Part shown: in pieces, positions 1-13,095 of the stretch
Position numbering within the stretch: position 1 is the stretch's first letter
Layout: every line of letters begins with the position of its first letter
NCBI GenBank assembly: GCA_963514095.1
Contig: OY741266.1
Location: 248,001 to 312,000, forward strand
Direction: 5' to 3'
DNA from: Eutrigla gurnardus
Lineage: Eukaryota > Chordata > Actinopteri > Perciformes > Triglidae
Length of the DNA: 64,000 bases
Program-made: the position numbers and the translations under genes
Notes under the pieces: generated by a model
The model's database searches: none
What the model was told of the DNA's origin: nothing
Seen by the model: the letters and a program-made list of their open reading frames with translations, nothing else

Positions 1-156
<156 letters not shown>

Positions 157-358
157 AGCACCTCTTTAGTCCATATGTTCAGCCTTTCTTTGATAACAGG
201 CCGTGTACCACAGTCGCCAATCAGTTGTGTGACTTCCTACAAGACAATAGTTGATTTGTGGACTTGTTGGTTTGGTGTCCACCATAGCAGAGTGATGCTT
301 CCTTTAGGGAATATTATTAGGAAACATAAACGTTCAGTGTTCTGCAAATAGCACCCAC

Positions 359-1156
359 CTTGGGCCTGGTGTCCAGCACATAGATGTAGTCACTGCCAGG
401 GTTGGACTTCATCACGACCTGCAGCATCATCTCATCCTCCTGACAGCGTCCACTGAAGCCAGACAGCGGCTGACTACACCGGCACACTGCTGCCTGGATG
501 ACAAGGAAACGTGATAATCATTATCACATGATGACACATTGAATTATATAATATTGTTTCCCTCAAAAAGGTCGAGAGTAGAAAAAGAAACATTTATTTT
601 CAACACATTTTGATGATAGCCCTGCGATGGACTGGCAACCCGTCCAGGGTGTACCCTGCCTTTGCCCAATCGGCTCCAGCTCCCCCCCCTACAGTTTTTT
701 TTCTGACTGCTAAACGACAGCGGGCACATCTGGAGTCACATGTGTAAAACTCTAGCCACAGTCTGCACAGCAGCAGTTCATGTGGACCAAACTCTAGTTC
801 CTGTTTCATTAATGGAACACAATTATATAAACTCTCCACATTTCTCTCCTAAATTTAACCACAACCTGCACAACACTGTGGACTTACAGCACTTTGTTCA
901 AATGTTAACACACCGCTGTCAAACTGTAAACCTCACATTCAACACAGGATGATTTCAGCAACCCGTCAAACACTGATGGTTGTAACTTCAGCTGAAGACT
1001 TCAGCAGGTGTCTGGTTGGTGGAGGGAGAAGAGTGGCAGGGAGACAGGTTGGTGGAGGGTTGTGCCCGCTGTTGTTTAACAATCAGAAAAACCTGAAAAA
1101 GGGTAAGTTAACTGTCCAATCTTCCAAACAAATATTCACATGGTTCTTCCTGTGTG

Positions 1157-1196
<40 letters not shown>

Positions 1197-1265
1197 AGTG
1201 TGTGAGTGTGTGTGAGTGTGTGTGAGTGTGTATGTGTGTCTGTATGTGTGTGAGTGAGTGTGTAT

Positions 1266-1304
<39 letters not shown>

Positions 1305-1446
1305 TGTGTGTGTATGTATGTGTGTATGAGTGTGTGTGTGTGTGTGAGTGTGCGTGAGTGTGTGTGTATATGTGTGTGTGAGTGTGTGTGTGTGTATGTG
1401 GTTGTGTGTGTGTGAGAGTGTGTGTGTGTGTGTGTGGTGTGTGTGT

Positions 1447-1488
<42 letters not shown>

Positions 1489-4400
1489 CGTGTGTGAGTG
1501 TGTGTGTCAGAGTGTGTGCGTGCGTGTGTGTCCATGACACTGACCAGTGTGTCCTGGTGGAAGTAGGACAGAACAGGGAAACGTCCTCGACTCCTGAACC
1601 GTGAGCTTCCCACGATGATGGCAGGTGTGACCGACTTTGGAACAAACAGCTGTGATGGGTAAGTATCACACACCTGGGAAATGACACAAACACACCATCA
1701 CATCAGAGACTGTTCACACTGAACATGTTTCTGTGAGGAGATGCTGCAGACTCTGGTGCTTTCTGTCTGTGTGTGAAAGCAAATATGTGATTGTAGCATG
1801 ATTTCACAAGTTCAACTAAAATAAATCCATCTGCTGATGGTGAAATCTTTTCAGCAAGTGATCTGATAGACTTCAGTCAGATCTATGAGTGTGGGTTATT
1901 TCCCCTGATTTATGAATCTGAAGCTGTTGTTGTTGTTGTATTGTGTTATTTGTGGGTTCATCAACACAGTAACACACCTCATGTGTGTCCACGTGTTCAC
2001 ACCAGTCATCTTGTCCAGTCTTGTCTCTACCATTATTCATCATACCATGCAGTCGATTTAACACTAATAATGCTGATAATCATGCATTCATCAAAAAACA
2101 TAATATACACATTAGAAGCATTAAATTGCTGCATAAACGTCTGTCAGTCACCAGAAGTTCTTTCCACCACATTAGTCCTGATGATGCAGGATGACAACTG
2201 CCAAAACTGTCCAATCAGCGAGTCAGCTGCCATTATGGATGGGACAGTACAGGATGTTATCGCAGATCGCGATAAAACACACTCACAATACGTTAAACGT
2301 TTACATAATCATTATTATCGTGAATATGGTCACAACGAGTGACTTGAAAAAGCTGTCTACCTGCTACTATTGTAGTGGAAAATAGAGCCTGATTTAGAAA
2401 ATGCAGGATACAGAAACATATGATTTCTTTATTTTTCTTGTATTTAAGCAGGGAAACCTTATTTGATTGTTTTTCAACAGAATGCCATTTTAAGAGTTTT
2501 AAGCATATTTTGATAATTATCAGGACAGAATCGTGAATAATTGTGACATCAAATTTCCATATTGTCCCATGCCTACCTGTCAGTCTATATAAGTTCCTGT
2601 TTAGTCTGCTGGATCGTTTGCAAAAAGTGTGAACAGGAACTGGAGCGGAAATGAGATTCCCCATTTGAAAATGTTTCCCCTTCGTCCGGACCAAACAACC
2701 CAACTCTCGGTGTGAAGGCGCTGCTTTGAGAGGGCTCATGTTAGAAACTCAGCTCGCTGCTGATCAGCACACTATGCTGAGGGGAGGCTTGTACTATCGT
2801 ATCTATGACCTTGTGAATGGCCTGAACACAAGACGTATTCACTGCTTATAACTAGAGAACCTTAGGTATAACTTCACCTCAACTCCCTCCTGTTTTATGA
2901 CACAAATACATTTAGGGCCCTAGTTTCGTAGACCAGGCGCAGTCAGCTTTCAGCGCACCTGCGCCGCGCCGACGGGGTGTGTCCGCCTGGACTTTGCAAG
3001 TTTCGTGCACCGCGCAGGCTCGCGCAGGCACACCTCCCGTCTCGCCCACCGGCGCAAGTGGGTAAGAGGGAGGAGAAGAAGGCGTGAGTGGGAGACGAGG
3101 CGTGGACTGGGATTAATACAGCCGATTCAGATCTTCACCAATCAAATGAGCTCCTCTCCTCACCTTTAATGCGTTAGGGGAGGTTCAGTGCAAGTTCCGT
3201 CATTTGACAACCCGATGACAGAAGCAGCGCCGGCGCTCCCACCACTCTCATCACGCGCTGTGCGCGCGTATCATAATAACAACAATGCCGATATTATAAA
3301 AAACAGGAGAGAGAGAGGGAGATGTTTTGGTCCGAGAGGCTGAGTTTCCGTTACGCGTGCCATCCGCCTTTGATCTGACGTCAGATGTGACGGGACAATC
3401 TATATAGATATAAATTCACGTGTTAATTCAATTAGTTGCATTAAATAGTGTTTGTTGTGATTATTGATTTAAATGTGCCTGGAACTGTGGAAACCTGCCT
3501 GTGAGGTCTCGGTGACGTGTGCGCACTGCGCGCCGTCAGCCAAACTTCCACTCCGCCAGCTGTGATTCGCATTGAATGAATGGACTTTATTTACGCCTTG
3601 CGCCGAAAGTAGACCAGGTTGGAGCTGGCGAGCTTTCAGCGCAGTCTCGGCGAGGCTTTTTGCCACGAAACTTCCGCTACGCCAAGCTGAATCTGTGACG
3701 CCTCCCCCTGCTGCGCCGCCACACCCATCTTGGCGCAGGCGATCCACCAAACTGCCAAACTGACGGTGCGCAAGGCTGCGCGGGTCGAAACTTGCATTGC
3801 GTCGGCTCCGCCACCCTGCGCCACCCTGCGCCGCCCTGCGCTGCGCCACGAAACTAGGGCCCTTAATCTCTAACATTATCATCCAGCAATCATTTAAAGC
3901 ACTGTTGTGGAAAAATGAATCTGCCCAATAAAGATCAACAACCAGGATCAGCTCTTTCTCCGAGGTTTATTTCACTAAGTATTCTAATCTGCAGAGGAGA
4001 GTACTGTTCACCCCTGCCTTCTGATACAAAGGTTCAGACCCAGCAGGAACGACCCTGAGTCCAACAACAGTCTCCCTTTTAAGGAGGAGGAACCAAAGGA
4101 CGGATCATGTCCTATCTTACAAAGACAAGATGTACAGGCAAGGTCAAGAATTACAGAACACAGGCGTCATAGTCCTGAAATTATCTTATGTCAATGTGGC
4201 ACTCATGTTCATATCATCTACAAACAGGCATTCATTTTCGTCATAGCGTAACAGTCAGATGAGGAGATGCGGATGGCGTCAGCCTGACAAATATTCTGAT
4301 TATAAAGTACAAACATCCAAAATTCCCATTACAGCACTTTAATACCGAACATGTATTTGTACAAAAGGAACAAATAGACTCACTAACCCTGTATTCACTG

Positions 4401-7400
4401 TTCGCTGCTGTAGCAACCCACAGGTTATTAGGAACTCCCATCCTCTTGTAGTCCTCCATGAGGTCTATGAAGGTCCAGGACTCTTCTCTCTCCACTTTGT
4501 TGACATTGGGATTAAAGGACAGGCAGTACAGCTCACTGTACTTCTCTGGGGAGGGGAGAGGAAGAAGCATTTCAAATCAGCATCTTATATATACTTACAG
4601 TTTTTTCAATTGCTAACAAGCGCTTACCCATACTTCAGATACTTTTTCTAAACTCTTAACACAGACTCACACCTACAAAACACAATTGGCCGAATGGATA
4701 ATTTTCCTCTCAAAACACATTGTGTTAAATATATACTAACTCTTCATTTCAAAATAGAACACATCTTTCTCTGCACACACTTACTTTACCGAAACACTGG
4801 AAATCTGACTCAAAATGAAATTATTCTGTCAAAGAATAACACTTGTTTTCACTTCACAAGGTACATGCAGTCAGTCAGAGTACACCAGGTTTCAAAATGC
4901 TGGCTATTGTTGACATTACAAAAACTGCATGGACTTTTATGTTTCAGTTTTACAGGTATTTGCATGCAAAACATGCAATCCACTGTTTTTACACTAAATT
5001 TCTTGGTTGGGAAGTTGGAACTGTATGTCCACATGTAATGTTCACATTCAAAAGCATTCCAGTAAAAAGCAAATCAGATTTTTTTTCCTTTACTGTTTAC
5101 TACAGGAGGTACAGTAGAAATACTGTTTACAGTATGATAGTATAACAGAAAAAAGTTTTACAGTATTGCTTACAACAAAATATCCATGAAACACACAAGA
5201 ACATTCTGGACAAAAAATCAACAGCAAAAAGCCCAGATAAAAAGTTTGTCTTTTTCTGTTTCCAAAAACATCACTCCTCAAAGTCCTCCTTTTACTGTAT
5301 AAGTGTCAGTGTAATAGAAAAACATAACCCCTGCCACTGAGTCTAAGCCAGACTGGAATCAGCTGTGGTTGGCCCAAATCAGCTGTGTGTCAATTATTCA
5401 ATTGTTTGTTTATTATCAGCTGAGATATATTGTTTTTTAACTGATAGCATTGCAGAAGCAGAGGTTTCTATACTGTATCTAAGGTTTGGAATATTGTTTT
5501 TGCTACTGTGGGATGTTGTGTGTTAACATTTGTAAATAATACAAAACAATCCATAATTTTGTTGGGAGGTATAGCTTGTCTGTTAAGAAAATGTAAGCAT
5601 TGTAGAAATGTGTTCACTGAGTGCATATTGTGTGAAAACGACATGAAATGTGTGATTGGTATGGCCACAAAAGGCCGATGCCAGGCCAATTGTGTTGAGA
5701 GTTTTGAAAATATGACAACTGGTTGGACAAACGCTTGTTAGTGACTGAAAAAAACTGGATATACTGTCAAAGCAGTAGACTGACACACTCACACATTCAC
5801 CCAGTAGGAGTGAAGTGTGTGTGTGCCTGACATCACTCAAAGGTACGTCACTCCAGGTACAACCGTTCAACCAGGCAAGCAAACCTGGAGCTCTTGTTCC
5901 AGACAACATACTGAAAAAATATGCAGTTCATCAGATTTTAAAAACCCTGATATGAACATTGTGTGCATGAATTGCATTTCATATGCATTCATTGCTACCC
6001 ATCAAAACAGGAAGAGAGGGGTTAAGTAGTAAAGCCTCTTGCTCAGTTTGACTGGGCAAGAATAAGAGCAAGTCACCCTCCAGACGGATGATTGGTTGGA
6101 TCGCCGGCTCCTCCCGTCTACATGTCCAAGTGCCCTTGGGCAACGTACTGACCTGAAGGCTTTGCCATCGGAGTGAGAATGTGTGTGTGTATCAGTGTAT
6201 GATTGTGTGTGATTGGCTGATGCTGACATGTAGTGCTCTGAACAGTCAGAAGACTAAATAAATGCAGTCTAATTCGAATGCAGGTCCATTGGCTGCCTGG
6301 ACCAAGTGTGACATTGTAAAGTGGAGTGACGCCTGGTGCTGAAAACAATGAGAATTGAGAATATTTCCCTTTGAGGGCCCAGATACAGCGATACGCATCA
6401 CTGGAAACGCGTTACCTGCAAAACCACTGTGTCCTTGTGGTACGGTGCACCTACATGACTATTCTCCTGTGTGGTGCGTCACTTTATTTCCGTTTTTTAG
6501 ACGCACATAAAAGTTAAAATATTCAAAACTTTTCAGCATTCCTTAACTATGGGAATGGACAGTGACAAATGCAGAAATGTTGATATTATTGGTTTTTAAT
6601 TGTGACCATAACAGCGCCCGGATCATCCTGTCCAATCAGCACGCAGGGCTGTGTTCATGCACACACAGAGCCCCCCACCCCCCCCCCCCCTCCGGTCGTT
6701 CCACTATCACAGGGGGGAGGCGGAGGGAAGTAATTTCTCGTTACAGTTTTTTTCGATTGTTTACACACTAAAATAAAAATTTCCACACAATTTGCGAAAT
6801 TCTACTCCAAGGAGCAAAACACCTCCACAGATTTGCACAACATTACACACAATGTCTCATTCACCCTTTTTGCAAAACATTACACACAGGGATTTGTAAA
6901 ACGCTACACACATTTTTCACACCTTAGACACAGATAAGGATTGTTACTTCCTTGTCATTACAAAGCCCCGGATTGCCAATGACCACACTAATAATAATCA
7001 CATCCACCAGGTGGAAGCACACATGTGCTTATTTGAAAATGCAGCACTCAGGTGTGCTATAAAAGGCAGCAGGTGAGTTCACCTGTCTTCAACAAAAATG
7101 GAAGGAGCTAGAAGAAGAAGAAGAGTGAGAATGAGAGGGGGAGCTCAAAGAGGAGATGAAGGCAGTAGAGGAAGAGGAGAAGGAGGTAGAGGAGGAGGCC
7201 CAGGTAGAGGAAGAGGAGAAGAAGGAGATAGAGGAAGAGGTAGATAAAATAAATACTTGAAATATTCAGTCTGCAGCATCAGTGTTGTGCAGTGCTTGGT
7301 AAGTTTATAGTAGGCCTATTTGTGTACATTCTCCCTATATCTCAAACTAATCATGAAGAATGTTGTGGGTTTGTCACTATTTTTATGACATCTAAATTAT

Positions 7401-8102
7401 CCCTTACATAACAATGTCTGGCCAAAAATCTAGCAGATGCTATTTCCTAAAATTAGTTTTTTTACAAATGTGTTTTTTATTTATCACACCAGTGTGAAAC
7501 TGGCTGCAATAGTGTCTGATCATTGAGGACCGTGTTGGTTAAATGAAAACTAATAGCATTTTCACAAAAATGTGTATATGTTTTGACTGAAGTGTGTATT
7601 TTTTGACTGAAGTGTTGGGGTAGTAGCAGGAGCAGATTTGGTTATCAACAGCTAATTATTGATGTCAATATGATTATCGATATTAATAATTATATTTAAT
7701 ACATTATCATGATATAATCATGAATAAACGGGGCACCACCCTGGGATCAGGGAAAAGATAACCAAAAACTGTATTCAGTCTCAATATAAAAGGTTTTATA
7801 CTCACATGCCAATCACCGTGATCATTGGCATAGAATTATAAAAACAATCGAACAATTAAAAAGGCGTGAAATTCGAGCACTAGCCTTCACAACCTGCTGT
7901 TATCCAGTGACATATACACAACAAGCACAAGAGACCGCTAGTTATAATATAATAAGATTTATTAAAACCAGTAATAATGATCACGATCAATAACACTGCA
8001 ATCAACCAAGCCTTATTACCTAACTACCTAACACACAAAGCTAAGCTAAACAAAGGAAGAGACACACGTGGAGTGCGTGTGCGTGTGTGTGTGTGCGTGT
8101 GT

Positions 8103-8195
<93 letters not shown>

Positions 8196-11100
8196 TGGCC
8201 GGGCGCGAACACCAGATGGAGCTATTCCTCACAGCGTTCAGGGCGGAGCCACTGACGTCAGATGAAGTAGCGAGAGAGGGGGAGAGAGAGAGGGAGAGAT
8301 GGCCGGGTGCAGCCACCAGATGGAGCTATTCCTCACAGCGTTCAGGGGCGGAGCCACTGACATCCGATAGAATCGCGCGAGAGAGAGAGAGAGAGAGAGC
8401 GAGCGAGAGATGGCCGGGTACAGCCACCAGATGGAGCTATGTCCTTAGCGTCCGGAGACGGAAACAGCTGACGGAGGATACGTGTGGGGGGCGGTGTATG
8501 TGTGCGTGTGTGTGTTAGCGGGACACAAACAAAGAGAGGGGGAGAATGCGCGCGCAATATTCTAAGGCTCAGGAGGCGTGTTACTATCACACGGGAGCTC
8601 GTGAATGAACTGGTCGTTCAGCGGGACCCCGGTCCTTTAACTGATAGTAGACGCTCACTGAGCTCGCGAATATGGCTGAGGTTAGTCAAAAACATTGTTA
8701 CAGAAATCAACCCAGCGGCGTGGGTACACCATCAGCATTCAAATACAACAACACAGAAAGCAACGGACTCGGCGGTCCGTGATCAAAACTTAAAACACGT
8801 TAACAAGAATTACAAGCATATCCTACACTATCAAACTTATGTCCCTGCCCAGACTGATAGCCTCTTACTGGTGTCGTTGCGTAGGCTGCGAGTCCGTGCC
8901 GGCGATGGCGGGCGGCGGCGGTAGTTCGTGAGTCCCCGGCGTCAGCGGGGGATGTGATGAGTCGGCTAAGTCCAGACGAGAGCGGGGCGTTTTTCCTCTC
9001 GTTGATCAATAAAGAAAACAGTTTGTGTTTCTTCCTTCTGCGGGCAACAATATAATCGCACGCTTGGCGATTTAGTCAGCTGACTTCAGACAGGAGCGGG
9101 GCTTCCGGCTGGTCACTGAAATAACGAAACCGTTTGTGTTTCTTCTTCTGCAGGTAAACATAGGATCGCGCGGTTGTGGTGATCTCTCAGGATCCAAAAA
9201 CGAGTAAAAGAAAAGGGGCGAGTCGCGGAAAACGGGGAAAAACAGTCGCTCGTCCAGCGAGAAGACTGTGGCCTAAGACAAAGGAAACCCTGCAGATGTT
9301 ATAAGTTGGTCTCCTGTTGCAGCGGTGTGCTGCGGTGGACGAGTCCACCTCCTGTTGCAACGTGGTGTTGCGATGGAAGAGAGAGTTCTTAAGCACCTAG
9401 GTGCGAGGAACCTTTGTTCCTTTGTTCTGACCACATGTGAAGGCTTTTGTAGGCCGCATTGTGTAGTCCTAATGGTGAGGTCCCAACAAAAGTGTGTCAT
9501 TTTGCAAACAATCTAGGAATTATGCAAATTGAGTTTGGTGTTTGGATAATTGTGATTATATTTTGAAAAAAATAACCCGGTTTTCAAAATTGCATGTAAA
9601 CAATTGAAAAAAACTGTAAAAACCGAAACGACCAAGGAAAAGAAAACACCGGTGGAAAAGAAGGAAAAAAAGAGAGATTGCGACGGTGCCCGTGATAAAA
9701 CGAGAGTCAACATCGGACCCGCGTTTCCAAAGTTGGCGTGATCTAAGGGATTTCAAAGGGCACGAAGTCGAGGGGAAGGTGCTCAATGGTCGTGGGGGAG
9801 GAGCGTGAGAGTTGTAAACATTCAAAATCTGACAGAGTGCCCTCGATCCGCCGGACTTGCCGACTGGGACTTTAATGATTTATGATATAAACATGACGTG
9901 TTTTTCTCACGGCTTTTAGTCACACAAAAATGTCATAATAGTCTCAACTTTTCAGCAGCAGGCGTGGAGTTGCTCCTCAGTGTCACACTTGGCCTAAACA
10001 CCTAATTAAATTGAGAGGCAGGCTTTACTCCTTAACCACCTCCTTCCTGTTTTGATTGTGGTAGATGTGTAGGAACAGACAATGGCTGTAGCAAATAAAA
10101 GGTTTATGTCAGTGGTTTTTAATTTTGATGACCTATAACTAGCTGCACAGACTAATCAGCTGTTTGACCTGGCTCTTTGCCGAGGGGCATATTTGAACAA
10201 TCTTGTTCGTTGTTGTTATAAGAATTTTGTATAACCTCATGTCTTAAAGTTTTCTTTGTTCAGGTTACAGCTTTATGTGTTGAACTGTTTATTACTTTAG
10301 TATCCCCATTGCTGACCTAAATGTTATCAGAGGCCTGGTAGTCATGATGTCTTGTTCTGCATGAAGATTAACTGTCAATGACGCATTATCTCCTGTGCCT
10401 TTAAAAGACTCAAGTCACAACAGTGATTGGAGCACTTTCTCTGTAGCATCCTCACACGTTGTTGCATTGTAACTGCTCCTCTTGATCAAGATTAAAGTCA
10501 GACGTCGACTTTACTTATGTCTCCGATCTCCTCCTTGGGTGAATTTATTCGTTTACGGACAAATTCTTATAACAGTTGTGATCGGCCCCTAACAAACATT
10601 GAACCACTAACATTCATGAATACACATACACACCTGGTCGTGACAATCTGGCCAATGAGGCGTAGACATCCAAACAGTCTCTCTCCTGTGGGATGAGGAT
10701 CTGGAAGACCTGGAAGTCCTTACAACGCAGGATCAGCTGACTTCCTGTGGGGATGGTGGGTGGCCTCTCCACACTGCTCACCATACTGTGCAACACCTGG
10801 AACGCACACATCTGTCCTATTATCCATTGTAGACATCTTGACCTGACATGAAGACATGCAAGAAAACACAACACACACAATGTTGCCTTTTCTCCATCAA
10901 GGTCCTTTATATGATAACTAATGACGTTTTCTTTAGGATTTTATTGCACATCGTGATCAAAGGCTCCCTAACAAAACATTGATTGTGGTGAATTTCCATC
11001 ATCAGGATAATCGTGAATGTCGTCCCATGAGTGACTTAAAAAAGCTGTCTAGCATGCTATCATGGTAGAGGAGTGAAAATAGAGTCTTATTTCAAAAATA

Positions 11101-13095
11101 AAAAACAAACTACAGACTCACAATGTTGCTGTTTTTTATTGATTCATCCTTTATTTATGCAGGGGGAACATCAACGATTGTTTGATTTTTTCAGTGAAAA
11201 GGATGTTAGATAGATTTAGTGAAAAACTGAGAGATGTTTGATGCAAAACAAATAAAAGCACAGCTTGTTGATTATTGGGATAATACGCTGAATCGCAGGA
11301 ATTTTGGCCAGGGTCACTGACGTTTTAGAATGATTCCATGTATTTTTAAAGTCAAGCTGAGAGCATTTCAACCATATGAATTGGTTAGTACGAGCTGATG
11401 TAAGCATGCATCACATAATGTTTTACAGAAGAGAGGGATGTTGGATTTTGACGTAAAAATATAAAGAAATTGCTTTTTTGTCATTATTTCAGTACAATAT
11501 CGCATGGGATATATTCTAAAAGGCTAGACTGTAAATGTGTACAAATGTTAGTGACATCAGCACTATAAAACAACAAGCATCAACATGAGTCACAATCTGT
11601 CTTGTGAGCTCAGAGATTCAGGAAGGAATGTCCTTCCTGAAACATCAGTTGATGGTTTTACTCACAGGAAGTGAATGACAAAGAAGAAGAAGAAGTTTCA
11701 CAGTCGTTCTTTTTACCCAAACTAACTTCTGTCTCCTTTGTTCTTGCTAAACACAGTTGGGTGAAATCTGACACCCAACATTTTTACATTTTTTAAATTT
11801 ATATTGTTAATTTTTGCTATTGTTATTATTACTATTGTGTTTTTTGTAACATACTGTCCTTTGGCTGCTGTGGCAAACAAATTTCTCCGTTGAGGGACAA
11901 TAAAGGAATTCTGATTCTGATTCTGGATGTCTGTTTTATCGAGTGAGGTCCAGAGGGACAGGGCAGTGTCCTCCACAAGATTTAAAAGTGGGAAGGGTGG
12001 CATATTTCTTTCTTGTCTGGAAACTCAGCACTTACACAGTCTGTCATCACCAGCTGTGATTATAAATATATGATTTAAATCATAATGAACCTCAATGGCT
12101 AGCTTCCTAGATCCTGTCTGTTTAATGAAACATACCCACTCTGACTGTGACACTGCTCAGGTGTAGAGATAGTGCTCATGATGTCAGGTGCAGCTAGATT
12201 ACCCATGTCTCCTTGCGTGTCTCCGGGTTGTTTTCCACAAAGATGGCGTGCGTGGCAGAAAGGTAGAGAGTCCCAACACTGGCCTTTCTCTGTCCTGACG
12301 ACCGGTCCAGGAGACGCACGTTTTCCACCTGGCAGAGGCACACAAGCCAAAAACCAGAGTCATGACAACATGCTGAAGAGCTAGGAAACATGTCTCCACT
12401 CAACATGGCACCCACATAAAAAACAGGGGTTCTTTAACTGTAATAACAGCTCTCTCTGGCATTACTCAACAGATTTCACTGAGCTCAAATTGAAATGGTC
12501 TGAACATGAATGTCATGTTATGAAGAGCTGTTACTGTAATGGTTGTATCAATACAGACTCTCAATGTTGTGTTAATGGGGGGGGGGGGGGCTACATCATG
12601 GTTGGGCAGAATACAAGTACACGTTGATATTCCGCAAGTAATAAAACACATACGTTGTTGGCAGCAGGAGCTCGTGATCATAGAGCTCCGTCAGGGACAT
12701 CGGTGCTGAGCCCATTATCGGACACATAACGTTTACGTATCACAGATTTGTTGTCCTCTGCGGGAACCGTTCGTTCGTTAAACCAACAGGGATACACCGC
12801 CTGGACGCGGTGCTTTTAAACCGAGCCTGCTGCTAGCATAGACGTACGTCCTCCCGACGGCTGCCCCTTCATTCACGAGACGCCCGTTGATGGAAACGGC
12901 GCCGCGTAACGACTGTAACCGAGATGGGGGATATGGCCGGAGGGAGGAGGGGAGCGTGTCATTGAAGAACAGAGAGATTAGAGGAGCGGACACAGAGGAG
13001 AGGAGAGATAAAGACAAAGGACGGAGCGGGCTTTGATTTCAGTTACTGCCGTTCAAATACGGTGTCGTTACCTTAGGCGTCCGGATGTGCTCCAT
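359..13095 (-). CDS. mtmr7: Myotubularin-related phosphatase, 5' part (mtmr7-like), six exons
   Basis: Minus-strand exons with GT-AG borders are 13095-13072, 12328-12203, 10796-10634, 4545-4388, 1673-1545 and 493-359. They join in frame to 245 codons. The start ATG at 13095 opens MEHIRTPK, the usual N-terminus of the MTMR6/7/8 subgroup. Exons 1-4 encode the PH-GRAM domain, with KETW, then PQERDC and then SELYC motifs. Exons 5-6 begin the phosphatase domain, with IIVGSSRFRSRGRFPVLSY and RCSQPLSGF. The VENVR start of exon 2, and PQERDC followed by DVY, resemble MTMR7 most; MTMR6 or MTMR8 is less likely. Family members dephosphorylate PI(3)P and PI(3,5)P2 at endosomal membranes. The catalytic CX5R loop and the coiled coil lie beyond the left edge. 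Introns are large and rich in transposons, but no exon is damaged. Confidence 0.93.
612..690 (+). repeat. V-SINE 3' fragment
   Basis: This short stretch matches the 3' part of the complete V-SINE at 16180-16556 (GTCCAGGGTGTACCCTGCCT and then GGCTCCAGC). Head and tail are missing. It lies in an mtmr7 intron. Confidence 0.6.
1152..1530. repeat. Long interrupted (GT)n array next to the exon 5 splice donor
   Basis: About 380 bases of GT repeats carry GA and TA variants. On the transcribed (minus) strand this is CA-rich RNA. It starts about 15 bases inside the intron that follows mtmr7 exon 5, whose donor is at 1544-1543. Such CA repeats are known binding sites for hnRNP L. The Thr-His open frames over it have no coding value. 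Confidence 0.95.
2915..3862. mobile_element. Harbinger-type non-autonomous element (MITE)
   Basis: The left end reads GGGCCCTAGTTTCGT and the right end is its inverse, ACGAAACTAGGGCCC. TTA is repeated on both sides (2912-2914 and 3863-3865). GGGCCC termini with a 3-bp TWA duplication are typical of PIF/Harbinger. The inside is CpG-rich with many GCGCC and TGCGCC words and has no transposase. It lies in an mtmr7 intron. Confidence 0.75.
4596..5757. mobile_element. Degenerate Tc1/mariner-like element
   Basis: The left end (ACAGTTTTTTCAATTG) matches the end of the element at 6744. A weaker inverse copy lies near 5742-5757. The interior is AT-rich with no coding remnant seen. The right boundary is uncertain. 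Confidence 0.35.
6035..6290 (+). repeat. Dispersed fish SINE-like repeat
   Basis: GTGTGTGTGTATCAGTGTATG is followed by a GTAGTGCTCTGAACAGTCAGAAGACTA block and AATAAATGCAG. These are typical of the 3' part of a common teleost interspersed repeat. The family was judged from memory only. Confidence 0.35.
7098..7247 (+). pseudogene. N-terminal stub of a Tc1-like transposase (RG-rich)
   Basis: This 49-codon frame begins MEGARRRRR and continues as Gly-Arg repeats before a stop. Teleost Tc1/IS630-type transposases often start with such an RG-rich tail before the helix-turn-helix. Everything downstream is lost here. A reading as low-complexity chance is possible, but its place inside a TA-flanked TIR element supports transposase origin. 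Confidence 0.5.
8106..8193. repeat. (GA)n microsatellite
   Basis: About 88 bases of GA repeat follow a GT run. The Arg-Glu and Ser-Leu frames over it are not coding. Confidence 0.97.
8194..8460. repeat. Three tandem copies of a ~105-111 bp unit
   Basis: Each unit starts ATGGCCGGG, goes on to CACCAGATGGAGCTAT and ends in a GA-rich tract. Units start near 8194, 8298 and 8409, and the third is cut short. A second local duplication of about 115 bp, sharing GTTTGTGTTTCTTC, spans roughly 8979-9180. Confidence 0.85.
10214..10574 (+). mobile_element. Solo LTR, 361 bp
   Basis: It begins TGTTATAAGAATT and ends AATTCTTATAACA, an extended TG...CA inverted terminus. GTTGT is duplicated on both sides (10209-10213 and 10575-10579). 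An ATTAAA signal near 10493 suggests plus orientation. It sits 59 bases downstream of the mtmr7 exon 3 donor. No internal region is left, so it arose by LTR-LTR recombination. Confidence 0.85.
11755..11930 (+). repeat. 3' tail of an L2-type LINE or dependent SINE
   Basis: The stretch GAGGGACAATAAAGGAATTCTG is followed by repeated ATTCTG, the usual tail of L2-group elements in fish. No coding part remains. Confidence 0.5.

Larger units (their letters stand above)
6744..9616. mobile_element. Tc1/mariner-like element with inserted DNA
   Basis: The ends are CAGTTTTTTTCGATTG and CAATTGAAAAAAACTG, each flanked by TA (6742-6743 and 9617-9618), as expected for the Tc1/mariner group. Inside are the start of a transposase gene (7098-7247) and, from about 7720 to 9500, unrelated inserted sequence. 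The insert carries a GA microsatellite and tandem repeats. Its left edge (GGGGCACCA near 7729-7737) could be an LTR/primer-site junction on the minus strand, but that is a weak suggestion. Confidence 0.55.

Noticed and set aside
1083..1693. Two Thr-His-rich ORFs of 185-196 codons on the minus strand
   Set aside because: They are translations of the GT/CA microsatellite. Only the short segment 1673-1545 is real mtmr7 exon.
7725..9500. A complete LTR on the minus strand (GGTGCCCC primer-like edge to a TGTTGGGACC start)
   Set aside because: No matching second LTR, no target duplication and no internal genes were found, so the idea is kept only as a remark in the Tc1-like element entry.
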